From Euryodendron excelsum (Eukaryota; Streptophyta; Magnoliopsida; Ericales; Pentaphylacaceae), in assembly GCA_033060915.1 (NCBI GenBank), contig CM065394.1, forward strand, positions 13,271,001 through 13,335,000: a DNA stretch of 64,000 nt, read 5' to 3'. A program made the translations under genes and the position numbers. Shown here piece by piece: positions 36,101 to 47,251 of the stretch (its first letter is position 1; each line of letters begins with the position of its first letter). The notes beneath the pieces were generated by a model. The model ran no database searches. It worked only from the letters and a program-made list of their open reading frames with translations, and was not told the DNA's origin.

Positions 36101-38526
36101 TAATCAAGGGGGCCGGACCCACGTGGTCTTTGGTTAGACTAGAAGAAAGCCCCCGACACGGTGACTCTCTAATAGCCCAATCCTACACATGGACCGGGAA
36201 TCCCCTTGTTTCAAGCATGCAAAGAAAGGGGGGGAAAGAGATGGGGGATGAAAATAGAGAAAACCCAAGTGGGTTAGAGAGAGAAGAGAGAGGGGGAAAG
36301 TGCAGAAAATTAAAGAGAAAACCTACCGTATGTCTTCTTTATTTTGCGCGCCGTGCTGTCTTCGGTCTTCGGTCTTTGTCTTGATCTTCACCTTCAGTCT
36401 TCAAGAGTTGTCTTCAAGCTTTGGATGGCAGCTCTTCAAGTCTTCAAAGGATGGTTGAAGGCTAGTGTATGAGTGTATGGGGGAGTGTATGAATGTGTAG
36501 GAGGCTAGGGTTTGTGTATAGTGGCTAGGGTTTGGGGAAAACCTAGGGAGGCTAGGGTTTTGGAGGTGCTCGAGCTTTGTGTATCGAAATATAGGATTTT
36601 TAGGTTAAGTTTGCAGACCCCTTTCACGTTAAATGAGACTCTGTATTTATTGAAGTTGGATAAGCCTGGCGCCTATTGCAGTGGCGCCAGGGCAAAATTT
36701 ACACTGGCGCTACTAATAGTGGCGCCAGGCCATTTTTTGGCTTGGCGCCACTACTAGTGGCGCCAGCCAATTAGGAAAGATTTAAGGTCGGCAAGCAACG
36801 TATCTTTGACTAGATTTGGGCGCCTGTACTAGTGACTACCATGTAAATTTTAGCCTAGCTTCACTAGGAGTGACTCCGGGAAGTCCGGGAATGATTTGAA
36901 GGAGCCGGGAATGACCCGGGGGGTCAGAAAGGAGCAGGAACACTTAAAATAGTGTCCTGGAGGTATTTGACTTGAAAAGTGAGGATAAGATGTGTCGGAA
37001 AGATTGATCGGGCCTTTAGGGGCAAAACGGTCAATCGGACTAAGAAACTGCCGGGGCGAACTCGGATTGTCCTGGAAAAAGACTTGGGATCTGAAAACAT
37101 TATTTAGAATGTTTCCAGAAGTTGCCGGTTTGATTCCCAGAGCCAACATGGTCAGAAAAGGAGACCGGCCCACTAGGGGCAAAACGGTCATTTTGTACTG
37201 GGTTAGCTGGAACTGACTCGAAATGGTCCGAAAAGGTAAAGGAAGGTTGAGAACACTATAAAAAGTATTCTCGGGTCATTACCGGTTTGATACCCAGAGC
37301 CGGAGTGGTTGAAGAAGGAGACCGGCCCTCCAGGGGCAAAACGGTCATTTTGTACCGGGTTGGCCGAAACTGACTCAGAATGATCCGGAAAGGTAAAGGA
37401 AGGTTGAGAATACTATAAAAAGTATTCTCGGGTCATTACCAGTTTGATACTCAAAGCCGGTATGGTCGAAGAAGGAGACCGGCCCTCCAAGGGCAAAACG
37501 GTCATTTTGTACCGGGTTGGCCGAAACTGACTCGGAATGATCCAGAAATAGAAGGGAAGGTTGAGAGCACTATAAAAAGCAATCTCAGAGGGTTACCGAT
37601 TTGATACCCAGAGCCGGTGTGGTTCCCGGGGCATCCGAATGCCTAGGGGCAAAATGGTCATCTTGACCGAAAAGTCTCGGAAAAGGTCCTAAGGGTAGTT
37701 TGGTCCTTTTCCATCGAAGTGGGCTAACAACCACTGGTGTTGACCTAGGTTTTGAGTGTTTCCGCCACTCTAACGGTGTGAGTATTTTCACTACTCGGAC
37801 GGGGTTGATGATTTGTGAGTATTTCCGCTACTCGGACGGGGTTGATGATTTGTGAGTATTTCCGCTACTCGGACGGGATTGATGATTTGGGAGTATTTCC
37901 GCTACTCGGACGGGGTTGAGTATTTCCGCTACTCTAACAGTTCTATGAGTATTTCCGCTACTCTAACGGTTCTGTGAGTGTTTCCACTACTCTAACGGTT
38001 CTGTGAGTAGTTTTGCTACTCAGACCGTCTCGAGGAATAAACTGTCTCGAGAGAGCGATTGGAAAGGGGTCTTACCATCTCCGAAGAGACGTGCCTGGAT
38101 TGGAACCGTCTCGAGGAATAAACTTTCTCGAGAGAGGGATTGGAAAGGGGTCTTACCGTCTCCGAAGAGACGTGCCTGGGTTTTAAGTGTTTCCGCCACT
38201 CTAACGGTGTGAGTATTTCCGCCACTCTAACGGTTTTGTGAGTGTTTCCGCCACTCTAACGGTTTTGTGAGTAGTTTTGCTACTCGGACTGTCTCGAGGA
38301 ATAAACTGTCTCGAGAGAGGGATTGGAATTGAAATAAGAAAGGACAATGCCCCTAAGGGCATTTTGGTCATTTTGCCTCTATTTGGGCCTGATAGGCCGC
38401 CAAAGCGATGGAAAGACGGAATTTGGACCTAGAGAATTGGTTTCGATTGGAATATGCCAAAAATGACTTGAAAACAAGTCTGGACGGAGTGTAGACTGCC
38501 GAGCGGTCAAAAATGGGGTGCTTACA
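33117..38526 (-). repeat. 5' LTR of element E (5410 bp)
   Basis: Co-linear with the 3' LTR. TATA box mutated to TATTTATT on the plus strand (36644-36651). GGCGCC cluster 36665-36767 includes a perfect 11-bp inverted repeat with a one-base centre (36743-36765). 157-bp repeats at 36990-37610 (CCGGTTTGAT-type at 37135, 37282, 37439, 37596), CTCTAACGG array at 37745-38285. Splice donor near 36322; G-poor tract 33960-35770. Confidence 0.94.
37745..38285 (-). promoter_or_regulatory. MSA-like array, E 5' LTR
   Basis: The counterpart of 25378-25905; units GAGTATTTCCGCTACTCTAACGG and GGACGGGG variants. Two 81-bp-type hairpin units (about 38020-38180) lie within it. Confidence 0.45.
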
Positions 38527-38531
38527 TAGGG

Positions 38532-41028
38532 TTGATTTGGGAAAGTGTTACATTTAAAGTGACTTTTATTGTCCATATTTTCAAATCTTGTTGTTTTCAA
38601 AACCGCTTTCCTAAAGTGGTTCTAGCCCTCTTATGGTTAGAATCGCTTTAGGAAAGTGCGACATTTTTATACTTTCCAAAAACTCTCTTTTTAAAAGTCT
38701 CTTTTCCTAAAAATCTCTTTTTCAATATACTTTCCTAAAACTCTCCTTTCCAAAGTTGTTTTTAAAAACTCCCTCCAGAAATCTATTTTTCAAAACTCCC
38801 TTTTTCAACTCCTTTCCAAAATAGTGTCCCCGAAATCCACTTTCTAAAAACGCTTCCTAAAATCTTTCCAAAAAACTCTCTCCAACAATCTTCTACCAAA
38901 AATCTTTCTAAAACCTCTCTTCCCAAAATCTTCCTTCTAGAAACTCCTCTCTAGGATTTCCTTCCAAAAACTTATTTCCAAAAACACACTTTCCAAAAAC
39001 TCTTTCCTTAGAGCCCAAGTCAAGCCCTAGAACCCACAAATTAGGAAACCCTAATTTTCTTTCCAAAAACATGATTTTCAAATTTACCTTAAAACCTAGG
39101 TTTTCAAAATCTCCATTTTACATCAAAACTATACATATTTCCAAAACTTCTTTTCTACATCAAAACTATAACCTTCCAAATTTAGGGTTTCTAAAACTTC
39201 CCCTTTCCAAATCCTTGTCAAATCAAATCTTCCCTTTAGGAAACCAAATCAAATCTTCCTGTTTAGGAAACTAGATCCTATCCTCCATTTTTGGAAACAA
39301 AATCAAGCCTTCCCTTTTAGAAACAAAATCCAATTCCTTCCTAATCTAAATCTTTTCTAGTTCAAATCCTTCCTAATCTTCTACTTTCCTAAATTTTAAG
39401 TTTCCAGAACTGGAACATAAAAATCTTTCTTAAATTTTAAAACTCAACTTCCACATCTTTCCTAATTCAACCCTTTCAAATCTTAACTTTCCAAATCTTG
39501 GTTTTTAAATCTCTCCTAAACTCAAACCTTTCCTAATCTCAAGATTTTCTAAAATTCAAATTCCAAAACTTTCTAAATCTTAAATTTTCTAAATTCCAAA
39601 TCTTTCCAAATTCGAAGCTTTCTTAAGTTAAGACTTTCTAAACCTAAATCTTTCTAAATTTTAAACTTTCCTAAAACTTCAAATCTTTCCTAATCTAAAA
39701 ATTTTCTAAACTCAAAACTTTCTTACTTTCAAAACTTCCCTATTTCAAAACATTTCAAATTCTAAACTTTCCAACTTTCAAAACTTCCTAATTTCAAAAC
39801 CTTTCCTAATTTGAAAACTTTTCTAAAATGAAACTTTCCTAGTTTGAACCTTTCCTAATTCGAATCCTTCCTAAATCCAATCTTTCCTAATCTTTCCAAG
39901 TCCAACTTTTGAGTCAAATCTTTTTTAAAATCCTTCCAAGTCAAGTCAAATCTTTCTAAATCTCAAGTCTTTCCTAAGTCTAGGTTTTCTAAACCTCAAT
40001 TTGTCCAAAAGAAGTCCAAATCTTTCTTCCAAGTTCTATCTTTCCAAGTCAAATCCAATCCTTCTTTTCAAAGTCCTTAAGTCAAGGTTTTCTAAAATCA
40101 AGTTTTCCTAAGTCAAGTCTTTTCAAATCTTCCAATCAAAGTTCAATCTCTCAATCTTCCAATCCAATTTCCAACTCAATCTTTTTCTTCCAATCATATC
40201 TTCTATTTTCAATCGGACTCTTGTCCGAACTACGACTGACCTGATTCCTCCAAAAGGATATATAGGCAACTCTCATGGGTGCGGTCTCCACATTTTTCAA
40301 ATCTCAAATTCCACAATCTGTTCAAATCTATAATCTATTTTCAAACTTCCAATTCCAAATTTCTATTTTGAAATCTCTATTTTCAATTTCCAAAGCCTTC
40401 TTTCCAAATTCAAATTTCTATCTCCTCCTTTTCAAATCAAATCGACTTCTTTCCAAATCTATCTTTCAATTCCCTTTTCTTGCACTCACAAATCATGCAT
40501 CATGTTTTTATAAACATTGTTTTCAAAGTGCATAGGATTGAACAATAGTTAGTTAAAGACTTTCATAGGTGAATCTAGGGTAGATTGACATGTAGGTACC
40601 AAAAGGGCAGGGTGGGGTGATGGCTTAGTGCGTCTTCCCTACACGTAACCAGCCTCCGAACCTAAATCACTGTTTTCGAAAGACCAAAAACGGAGTTATT
40701 TTTCTAAAAAGGGCTAAATATTTTTCAAAGGTTGCCAAACAACCTATTTTTCTTAAAAACCCTCTTTTGAGGAAATATTTTCAAAATCCTTTTTCCAAAA
40801 ACCCTAAGTGTAGTCTTCGGATTATGTTTAGTTTTTAGGTGACCTAACTCACCTTAATCAAGTTAGGTGGCGACTCCAAATCTTTTCTAAAAGCCCTTTA
40901 TTCAAATTCATTTTCAATTCAAATCTAGTCGCACTCATTCTTCTAGGAGGGTGAGTTCTAACGAGAGAGTACAGTATTTTTCCCGCTTGTGTGTGTATTC
41001 CTCAAGTGCAAAAAATCTAGGCACGATA
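38532..41028 (+). repeat. Right-hand part of solo LTR B
   Basis: Continues B after the E insertion: the tract of AACTTTCCTAA-like motifs with almost no G (to about 40200), then the U5 end with GGCGACTCCAAATC and a degraded terminal GCACGATA. The ORF at 40275-40535 is compositional. Confidence 0.92.
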
Positions 41029-41033
41029 AACGG

Positions 41034-44000
41034 TAAGTCCCTCCAAACCCGTCGACCGGGACAGAACCCAAGTCCCCGAGATGGTAGAACGGTCCACCTT
41101 TGGTGCCTGCTAGCCCGTGAATGTAGAATGTCCATTATTCGGCACGTCTATCGACAAAGTTGACTCCACAGACCAAAAGTCCACCAACTAGCTTTTTGAG
41201 ATTAGGCAGTCTCTAAAATGAACGCACACCGTCAGAGTGACGGAAACACTCGTAAAGAAGTCGACATCAAGAATTGCCAACAAACCCCCTATGTCACGGG
41301 ACCGAACTTGCCTCTTAGCTGTGGCACATTTACCAAAGCATAAGATACCTTTGGAAACCAACTCATCACACACCATCAAAGTGGCTAAAACACTCAAAAC
41401 CCAAGTCAACACCAGTGCCTGCTAGCCCACTCTGGTGAAAAATAATCAAACTGCCTCTAGGGCCTTTTTGGTATGCTTCTCGAGAAAGTACCTAAGTCCT
41501 CAGAGCGGTAAGTCCACTCTTTCCAAGAATTTCTCAAAGACAATCTAGCATGTTCAAGTGCCTTCCAATTGGTTTCGAACCAATTCCGAGACCATTCGAT
41601 CAAACTAACTATTTTGCCCCTAGGCATCCAATTCACTTTGGGAATCACACCAGCTCTGGGTATCAAACCGATAGCCTCCTAAGGGTGATTCTAATAGTAC
41701 TCCCGACCTTCTAACATCATTTTAGACCATTTCGAGTCTATTTCGACAAACTTGGTGCAAAATAAACGTTTTGCCCCTAGTGGGCCGGTCGCCTTTTCTA
41801 GCCACACTAGCTCTGCGTATCAAACCGGTAACCTTCCAGAACACTCTTAAGGTTGTTTCCAACCTTCAAGCCTTCTCATGGGTCATTCTGAGTCCATTTC
41901 GATGCGTTCCGAATTCGATTGACCGTTTTATTCCTAGCAGGCTTATCGGCCTTTCCAAACATTCCGGCATTGTTTTCAAAGTCCATTACCCCTGGGATAC
42001 TATTTCAAGGGTTCCTACCCATTTCTGGTCTTCTGAATCATTCTCGACCTCCTGAAATATTCGCAGACCTTTCGGAGTCACTCCTAGTAGAGCCAAGCCA
42101 TAAATTGCATGGTAGTCACTAGTATAGGCACTTAAATCTTTTACCTTGCGTATTAAGGATTGAAAGATATATTTCTTGCCACCCTAAAATCTTTCCTAAC
42201 TGGTTGGTGCCACTAATAGTGATGCCAAGTCAATAAATGGCCTGGTGCCACTCCTAGTGGCGCCAATGGGACTTTTACCCTAGCGCCACTTCAACAGGCT
42301 CTAGGTTGTTTTTGTGTCGATAAATATAGACCCTCCCCCTTGATTGAAAAGGGTCCACAACCTCAATCCAGAAACGCTGCCTCTCTGAAAACAGAGCTCG
42401 AATTCTTTCCAAATCCTAATTCCTTTGAGTCTCTTCAAACCCTAGCCTCCATACACTCTAACCCTAGTCTATACACACTCCATACACTCATACACTCATA
42501 CACCAGCCTCAAAGTAAGCTATTGAACACTCAAGGTGCTGCAACTTCAAGATTCTCAAAGCCCAAGTAAAGCAAAGCAAATAAAACAAGTAAAGTAAGAG
42601 GAAGAAAAGGTAGGCTTTCGATTTACGTTTACGTACGTTTCCCCTCTCTCTTCTTCCTCCTAACCCACTTAGGTTCTCTTTTTATTTTAATTCCCCATCT
42701 TCTACTTCCCTTTCTTGCATGCTTGAAACAAGGGATTCCCCGATTCATGCGTAGGAAGGATTGTTGAAAGTCATCGTGTCGGGGGCTTTCTTTTAGTTCA
42801 ACCTTAGATCGTGTGGATTTAGCCCCCTTGATTATGTGGTGAAGCCTAACCTTATATGTTCACGACCTTACTTGCATTGTGCATATCATACTCATACATC
42901 CATTCAAAACTTGTTTTCAAAGTGGTTTTCAAAACTTGCATCAAAACTCTCTTTCAAAACTTGTATTCAAAATCTTATTTTCAAAATCACAATCTTGAAG
43001 TGATCCTAACCATTCCATGGTTAGGGTTGTTTTAAGAAAGTGTCATATTCATTGTAACAATCAAGGTCCACATTTTGGGTGTAAACCCTACATTGTTTTG
43101 ATCAAAACCACAATCTTAAGATGATTCTAGCTATTCCATAGCTAGGGTTGTTTTAGGAAAGTGTGATATTCAAAGTGATCGTTATGGTCAATATTTCAAA
43201 TTATGTTATTTTCAAAACCATCAACTTAGAATGGTTCTAATCTTTTCATGGTTAGAATCGTTTTAGAAAAGTGAGACATTCAAAAGATTTCACAAGTCCA
43301 TATTCAAACCCCTTTCCAAATTCTTTTTCAAAAGTTCTCTTCAAAAATCTAGTTTCTAAAAACTCTCTTTAAACTCTCTTTCCTAAAAACTCTTTTCAAA
43401 GATTTCCTTTCTAAAAACTCTTTTTCTTAGAGTCCAAGTCAAACCTTAGAATCCATGGTTAGGAAACCCTAGTTCTATGGCTTCCTATTTTGCTTCAAAC
43501 CATAGGTTTCCAAAAACTATTTTCTACATCAAAAACTTAGAGTTCAAAACCTTAGATTTTCAAAACTCAAATATTTCCAATTCCATGTCAAATATAATCT
43601 TTCAAATTAGGAAACTAGATCAAATCTTCCAACTTAGAAAACTAAGTCAAATTCTCCAATTTTGGAAACAAAATCAAATCATCTATTTTTTGAAATAAAA
43701 TCTAATCTTCTACTTTAGGAAACAGGAATCAAATCTTTCTTAATTCTAACATTTCCTAATTTCAAACCTTTATAAATTTCAATCTTTCCAAATTCTAAAA
43801 CTTTCTAAATTCTAAATCTCAACTTTTCAAATCTTTCCTAATTTGGTACTTTCCTAAAATGGAACTTTTCTATTTTGAAACTTTCATAATTCAAAGCTTT
43901 CCAAAGTCCAATCTTTCTTAAACCCAAGCTTTCCAAATCATTCCAAGTCAAGTGTTTCTAAATCAAATCAAATCATTTCCAACTTATTCTAAGTTCCATC

Positions 44001-45150
44001 TTTCCTAACTATAAGTTTACTAAACTCAAATCAAACTTTTCAAGTCTAGATCAAACCTTTCTAATTCAAGTCCATGCTCCAACTTTAGATTACCTAAACC
44101 CTAGAAGGCCTAAACCCTAGTTCAACCTTAATCTAAAGTTTGGAAGTTTTAACTCTTTTCAATTCTTTTCTAAAACTCCTTTTCAAGCCAAGATGGTTTT
44201 TTCCAACTTCAATTAAAGTCCAAATCTTTTCAAAACTCAACTCGTTCCTTTTCAAATCAAAGTCAATTCCAAGTTCAATCTCAAATCTTCTATTCTAAGT
44301 TTAAATCAAACCTTTTTCAAATCGAACTTTTCAAAAATCTCAAAGTGTCTATTTTCAATCGGACTCTTGTCTGAACTGCGACTAACCTAATTCCTAAAAA
44401 GGGATATGTAGGCAACCCTCATGGGTGCGGTCACAATCTTTTTTAAATCTCCAATTCCACAATCTATTTCAAGTTTTCAATTTCTAAAACCTTCTTTCAA
44501 ACTTCAAATCTTCGTTTCAAATCTATTTTCAAAATTAAATCTTTCTTTTCAAATCTATTCTCAAAATCAAATCTTTCTTCCAAATCTATTTTCCAAATCA
44601 AATCTCTTTCTCTCACTTGCATGTCATACATCATACCAATTTTCTTTCTAAAGTTCTTTTTAAAGTGGATAATATTGGACATTTATTAATCAAAGATTCT
44701 AATTAAGTGAATCTAGGGTGAATAGACATGTAGGTACTAAAAGGGCGGGGTAGGGTGATGATGTTAGGATATCTTCCTTACACATAACCAACTTTCAAAC
44801 CTAGATCACTATTTTCAAAGACCAAAATGGAATTATTTTTAAAAATGGCTTAAATCTTTTCAAAGGTTGCTACACAACCAGTTTTTCTTAAAAATCCTCT
44901 CTTGAGGAAGTTTTCAAAACCTTTTTAAAAACCCTGAGTGTAATCTTCGGATTGTGCTTAGTTTTAGGTGACCTAACTCACCTTAATCAAGTTATGTGGC
45001 AACTCTAAATCTTTTTCAAAAGCCCTTAATCAAATCAATTTCTAGTTCAAACTTAGTAGCACTCGTCCTTCTAGGAGGATGAGTTCTAACGAGAGAGGAC
45101 TGTGTTTTCTTATTTGTTTTTTTCTCGACTGCAAAAATCAGGGCATGACA
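41034..45150 (+). repeat. Right-hand part of solo LTR C
   Basis: Continues C after B: a degenerate 157-bp region (41560-42060), GGCGCC-like sites (42205-42300, many mutated), a damaged TATA box, a splice donor AAAAG/GTAGGC at about 42610, an A/T-rich G-poor tract (43270-44350) and the LTR end. No gene. Confidence 0.88.
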
Positions 45151-45155
45151 ACTAT

Positions 45156-45900
45156 GGCTTTTTGATAGGTTTCCCTTGCATTTCTTAAACCGATTGGTAT
45201 TACTCGATAACAATATAAACCCTATGATGTGATGAAAGTGGTTTTCTCACAGTCTTCTTCAGCTATCTTGATTTGATTATACTCAAAAAAATCACCCATG
45301 AATGAGAACATTTTGTGTCCTGTAGTGTTATCGATAAGGAGATCTATATAAGGTAAGGAAAAGTCATCCTTTGGGCTTGCCTTATTGAGGTCCCGAAAGT
45401 CGATGCACATTCATACTTTGCCATCCTTTTTAGGAAGGGGACAATATTTGCTAACTGTTGAGGGTACTCAATGACTTGTAAGAACCCTGCACGAAATTGC
45501 TTGATCACTTCCTCTTTGACTTTTAGGCTCCATTCAAGCTTATACCTTTGCAACTTTTGTTTCATAGGTTTCATCTGAGGATCCAAGGGTAATCTGTGCT
45601 CAATAATGGACTCATCTAGCCCTAGCATATTCTGTAAGGACTAGGCAAATATATCAAGGTAAGCAGCCAGTAGCTCCAACATTTCTTTACACTGCCATTG
45701 ATCCATCTATGTGCCAATTTTAACCTATTACAAGGTATCTTTGCTCCCCAAGTTGGCTGTCTCTATTTCCTCAATGTTGGGGGTTTTGCAGCTCTCATAC
45801 CTTTTTACCTACTCACAGATTTCTTCTAGAACTTTATTTGTGTGGCTTACATCAAGTTCAATTCCTAAGAGTCAATAGTTAATTTCGGTCTCAAAGTCAT
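45156..45900 (-). pseudogene. pol: Element D: N-terminal half of reverse transcriptase
   Basis: Minus strand. Upstream linker (EEICE, CKTPNIEEIETANLGSKD) leads to LLAAYLDIFA, GLDESIIEHRLPLDP, EWSLKVKEEV, then RT motifs MCIDFRDLNKASPKDDFSLP and FSFMGDFFEYNQI. The usual MDG block around the first catalytic Asp is altered to MGD. A frameshift lies near 45400 and a TAG replaces a Trp after TTFITS (about 45222). The frame continues across the C insertion into 17538. Typical for the TAT/Ogre lineage. Confidence 0.88.
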
Positions 45901-46448
45901 GACTTGTCAAGATAGACATTCTTTCAATTAACTGGCTAAGGCATTGGATATGGGGATCCTTGACAAGGAACAAATAAAAGAGATTAGTAAAAAAGAGAGT
46001 GATATTTCCGTTGATAGATATATCTATTACAGGTCTTAATTCTTGCAAAACAAAAAACTATGAATTTTAAAGACCAATTTCATTTAGAGAGAGGTAGAAT
46101 TTCATTCATTGCCCTAACAAGCCTATGCCAAAACTTACGGGCTTGGATAAGGTTTTCACTATTCTAGTTGTTAAGCTTTTCTCTAGGATAAGCTGGTTGG
46201 ATGGAAGCATCGGCTACTGCCTTTTCTTCCGAAGGGCGACTTGTGTCAATCATCAGAACATTGCTTTCTGGAAACAAATTGGCCATGACCTCAAGCTAAA
46301 CTTCTCCCTTCTTCTGGTTGGTTTTAGAGGTGGAACTTTCTCCTTGCATGGACATGTAGAGCTGGTCAAACTGGTGGATTAGTTCTCTTTCTTTCTTGTC
46401 CCTTCTTGTGTCCTTGAGGAGAGTCATCCTCCTTTCCCTTCTTTTTTT

Positions 46449-47100
46449 CTAAATTTTCTCTTGTACTTCTCTGTTTATGGGCTTGTATCCTAGTCCAAAG
46501 GTGAGCTCATATAAAGGTATATCTAGAATCTTGAGCTCTCCTTGTAGCTCTTTGCCTAGCTCTTTCCCCGGGTAATGTCTGTTTTTCTTGAAGTAGTGGG
46601 CGATCATTTGATTAAAAATGACGCATTCCAATGATAAAAAGTGATGTATTACAACTACCTTGGCACAAGGGACTGTATCGGCCTTATAGATAGCGAATTC
46701 TTTCTCAGTAAAAATGGAGATCAATTTTGTATTGATAATGAACTTGATTTTTTTATCAAGGCTAGATGGTACTGCTCCTGCTGAGTGTATCCATGGTCTC
46801 ACCAGTAGCATGATGTAGTTCGAAAGTATTTGCAAGACTTGAAACTTGATGGCGAAGGTTATTGTTCCTATTTTGACTAGTATCTCGACTTCTCCCACAG
46901 CCTATCTTCTTGATTCGTCAAAGGCTCGTACAATGGTACTACTGTGGCTTAAGTATGATTGATCCATCCTGAGTCTTTCTAGAGCTAAATTAGTAACACG
47001 TTTAATATGGACCCGTTGTTTACTAAAACTCTTAATACAATCATTCCCTTGGTTTTGACAAATATGTACAAGGGTAAGGTACGTCTAGTTCTATCGCCAG
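46449..47100 (-). pseudogene. pol: Element D: aspartic protease region
   Basis: Minus strand. The C-terminal part is clear: GEVEILVKIGTITFAIKFQV, YIMLLVRPWIHSAGAVPSSL. The N-terminal active-site block reads VLRVLVNNGSILNV; the family has an Asp where the first Asn stands, so the catalytic Asp is probably lost (GAC to AAC). Downstream the acidic linker to RT follows. Protease would cut the Gag-Pol polyprotein. Clearly inactive. Confidence 0.8.
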
Positions 47101-47198
47101 GAATTTCTTCGTCAGAAAAGATGATGACATTAGGTGCCATGATGAGAATCACCATATTAAGCAAGTTCTGGGAGTAAAGCTATATGGCACATGGGCTT

Positions 47199-47251
47199 TG
47201 TCACCCCCTGGTTTTTTCGCACTCAAGAATAATTGAAAAATGCATGGTACT
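47199..47251 (-). repeat. Element G: LTR end, left piece (other piece 63882-64000)
   Basis: Starts TGTCACCCCCTGG, the reversed end of a family LTR, followed by TTTTTTCGCACTCAAGAATA. There is no PBS to its left (the next sequence is D pol), so it is the 3' end of a separate LTR inserted in D. F then inserted at GTACT. The LTR continues at 63882 and runs out of the window. Confidence 0.75.

Larger units (their letters stand above)
20740..38526 (-). mobile_element. Element E: complete non-autonomous LTR retrotransposon, minus strand
   Basis: 3' LTR 20740-26158, 5' LTR 33117-38526, target duplication TAGGG at 20735-20739 and 38527-38531. Reading the minus strand from the right: LTR, PBS, leader with a partial duplication, gag remnant, spacer, antisense gene, PPT, LTR. 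The internal region is 6958 bp and has no pol. The LTRs are alike in length (5419 and 5410 bp) and by eye very similar, so the insertion is young compared with C and D. Confidence 0.95.
17892..41028 (+). mobile_element. Element B: solo LTR (17892-20739 + 38532-41028), interrupted by E
   Basis: Starts TGTAAGCACC and ends GCACGATA. Target duplication AACGG is at 17887-17891 and 41029-41033. Without E it is about 5.3 kb, a single LTR. It contains a ~93-bp array, two clear CCGTTAGAGTAGCG sites near 18815-18890, 157-bp type repeats (19180-19720), the GGCGCC cluster, TATAAATA at 19985-19992, the splice donor near 20310 and a G-poor tract (38640-40200). The E insertion lies in the tract after CCATGGC. 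Confidence 0.92.
17539..45150 (+). mobile_element. Element C: solo LTR (17539-17891 + 41034-45150), interrupted
   Basis: Starts TGTAAGAATCCC and ends GGGCATGACA; without the insertion it is about 4.47 kb, one LTR with no PBS, gag or PPT, so a solo LTR left by recombination. It lies inside D's RT; the flanking duplication is ACTAC (17534-17538) against ACTAT (45151-45155). It is clearly more diverged than A, B, E and F, with a damaged TATA box (GATAAATA near 42319). B is inserted at 17892. Confidence 0.88.

Noticed and set aside
36743..36765. GGCGCC palindromes as a CRISPR-like or transposon terminal repeat
   Set aside because: They are few, irregularly spaced and always just upstream of a TATA box, so a promoter module is the simpler reading.
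47199..47251. G as the 5' LTR of element D
   Set aside because: No PBS follows the LTR end on its inner side; the adjacent sequence is already protease-region pol, so it is a separate insertion.
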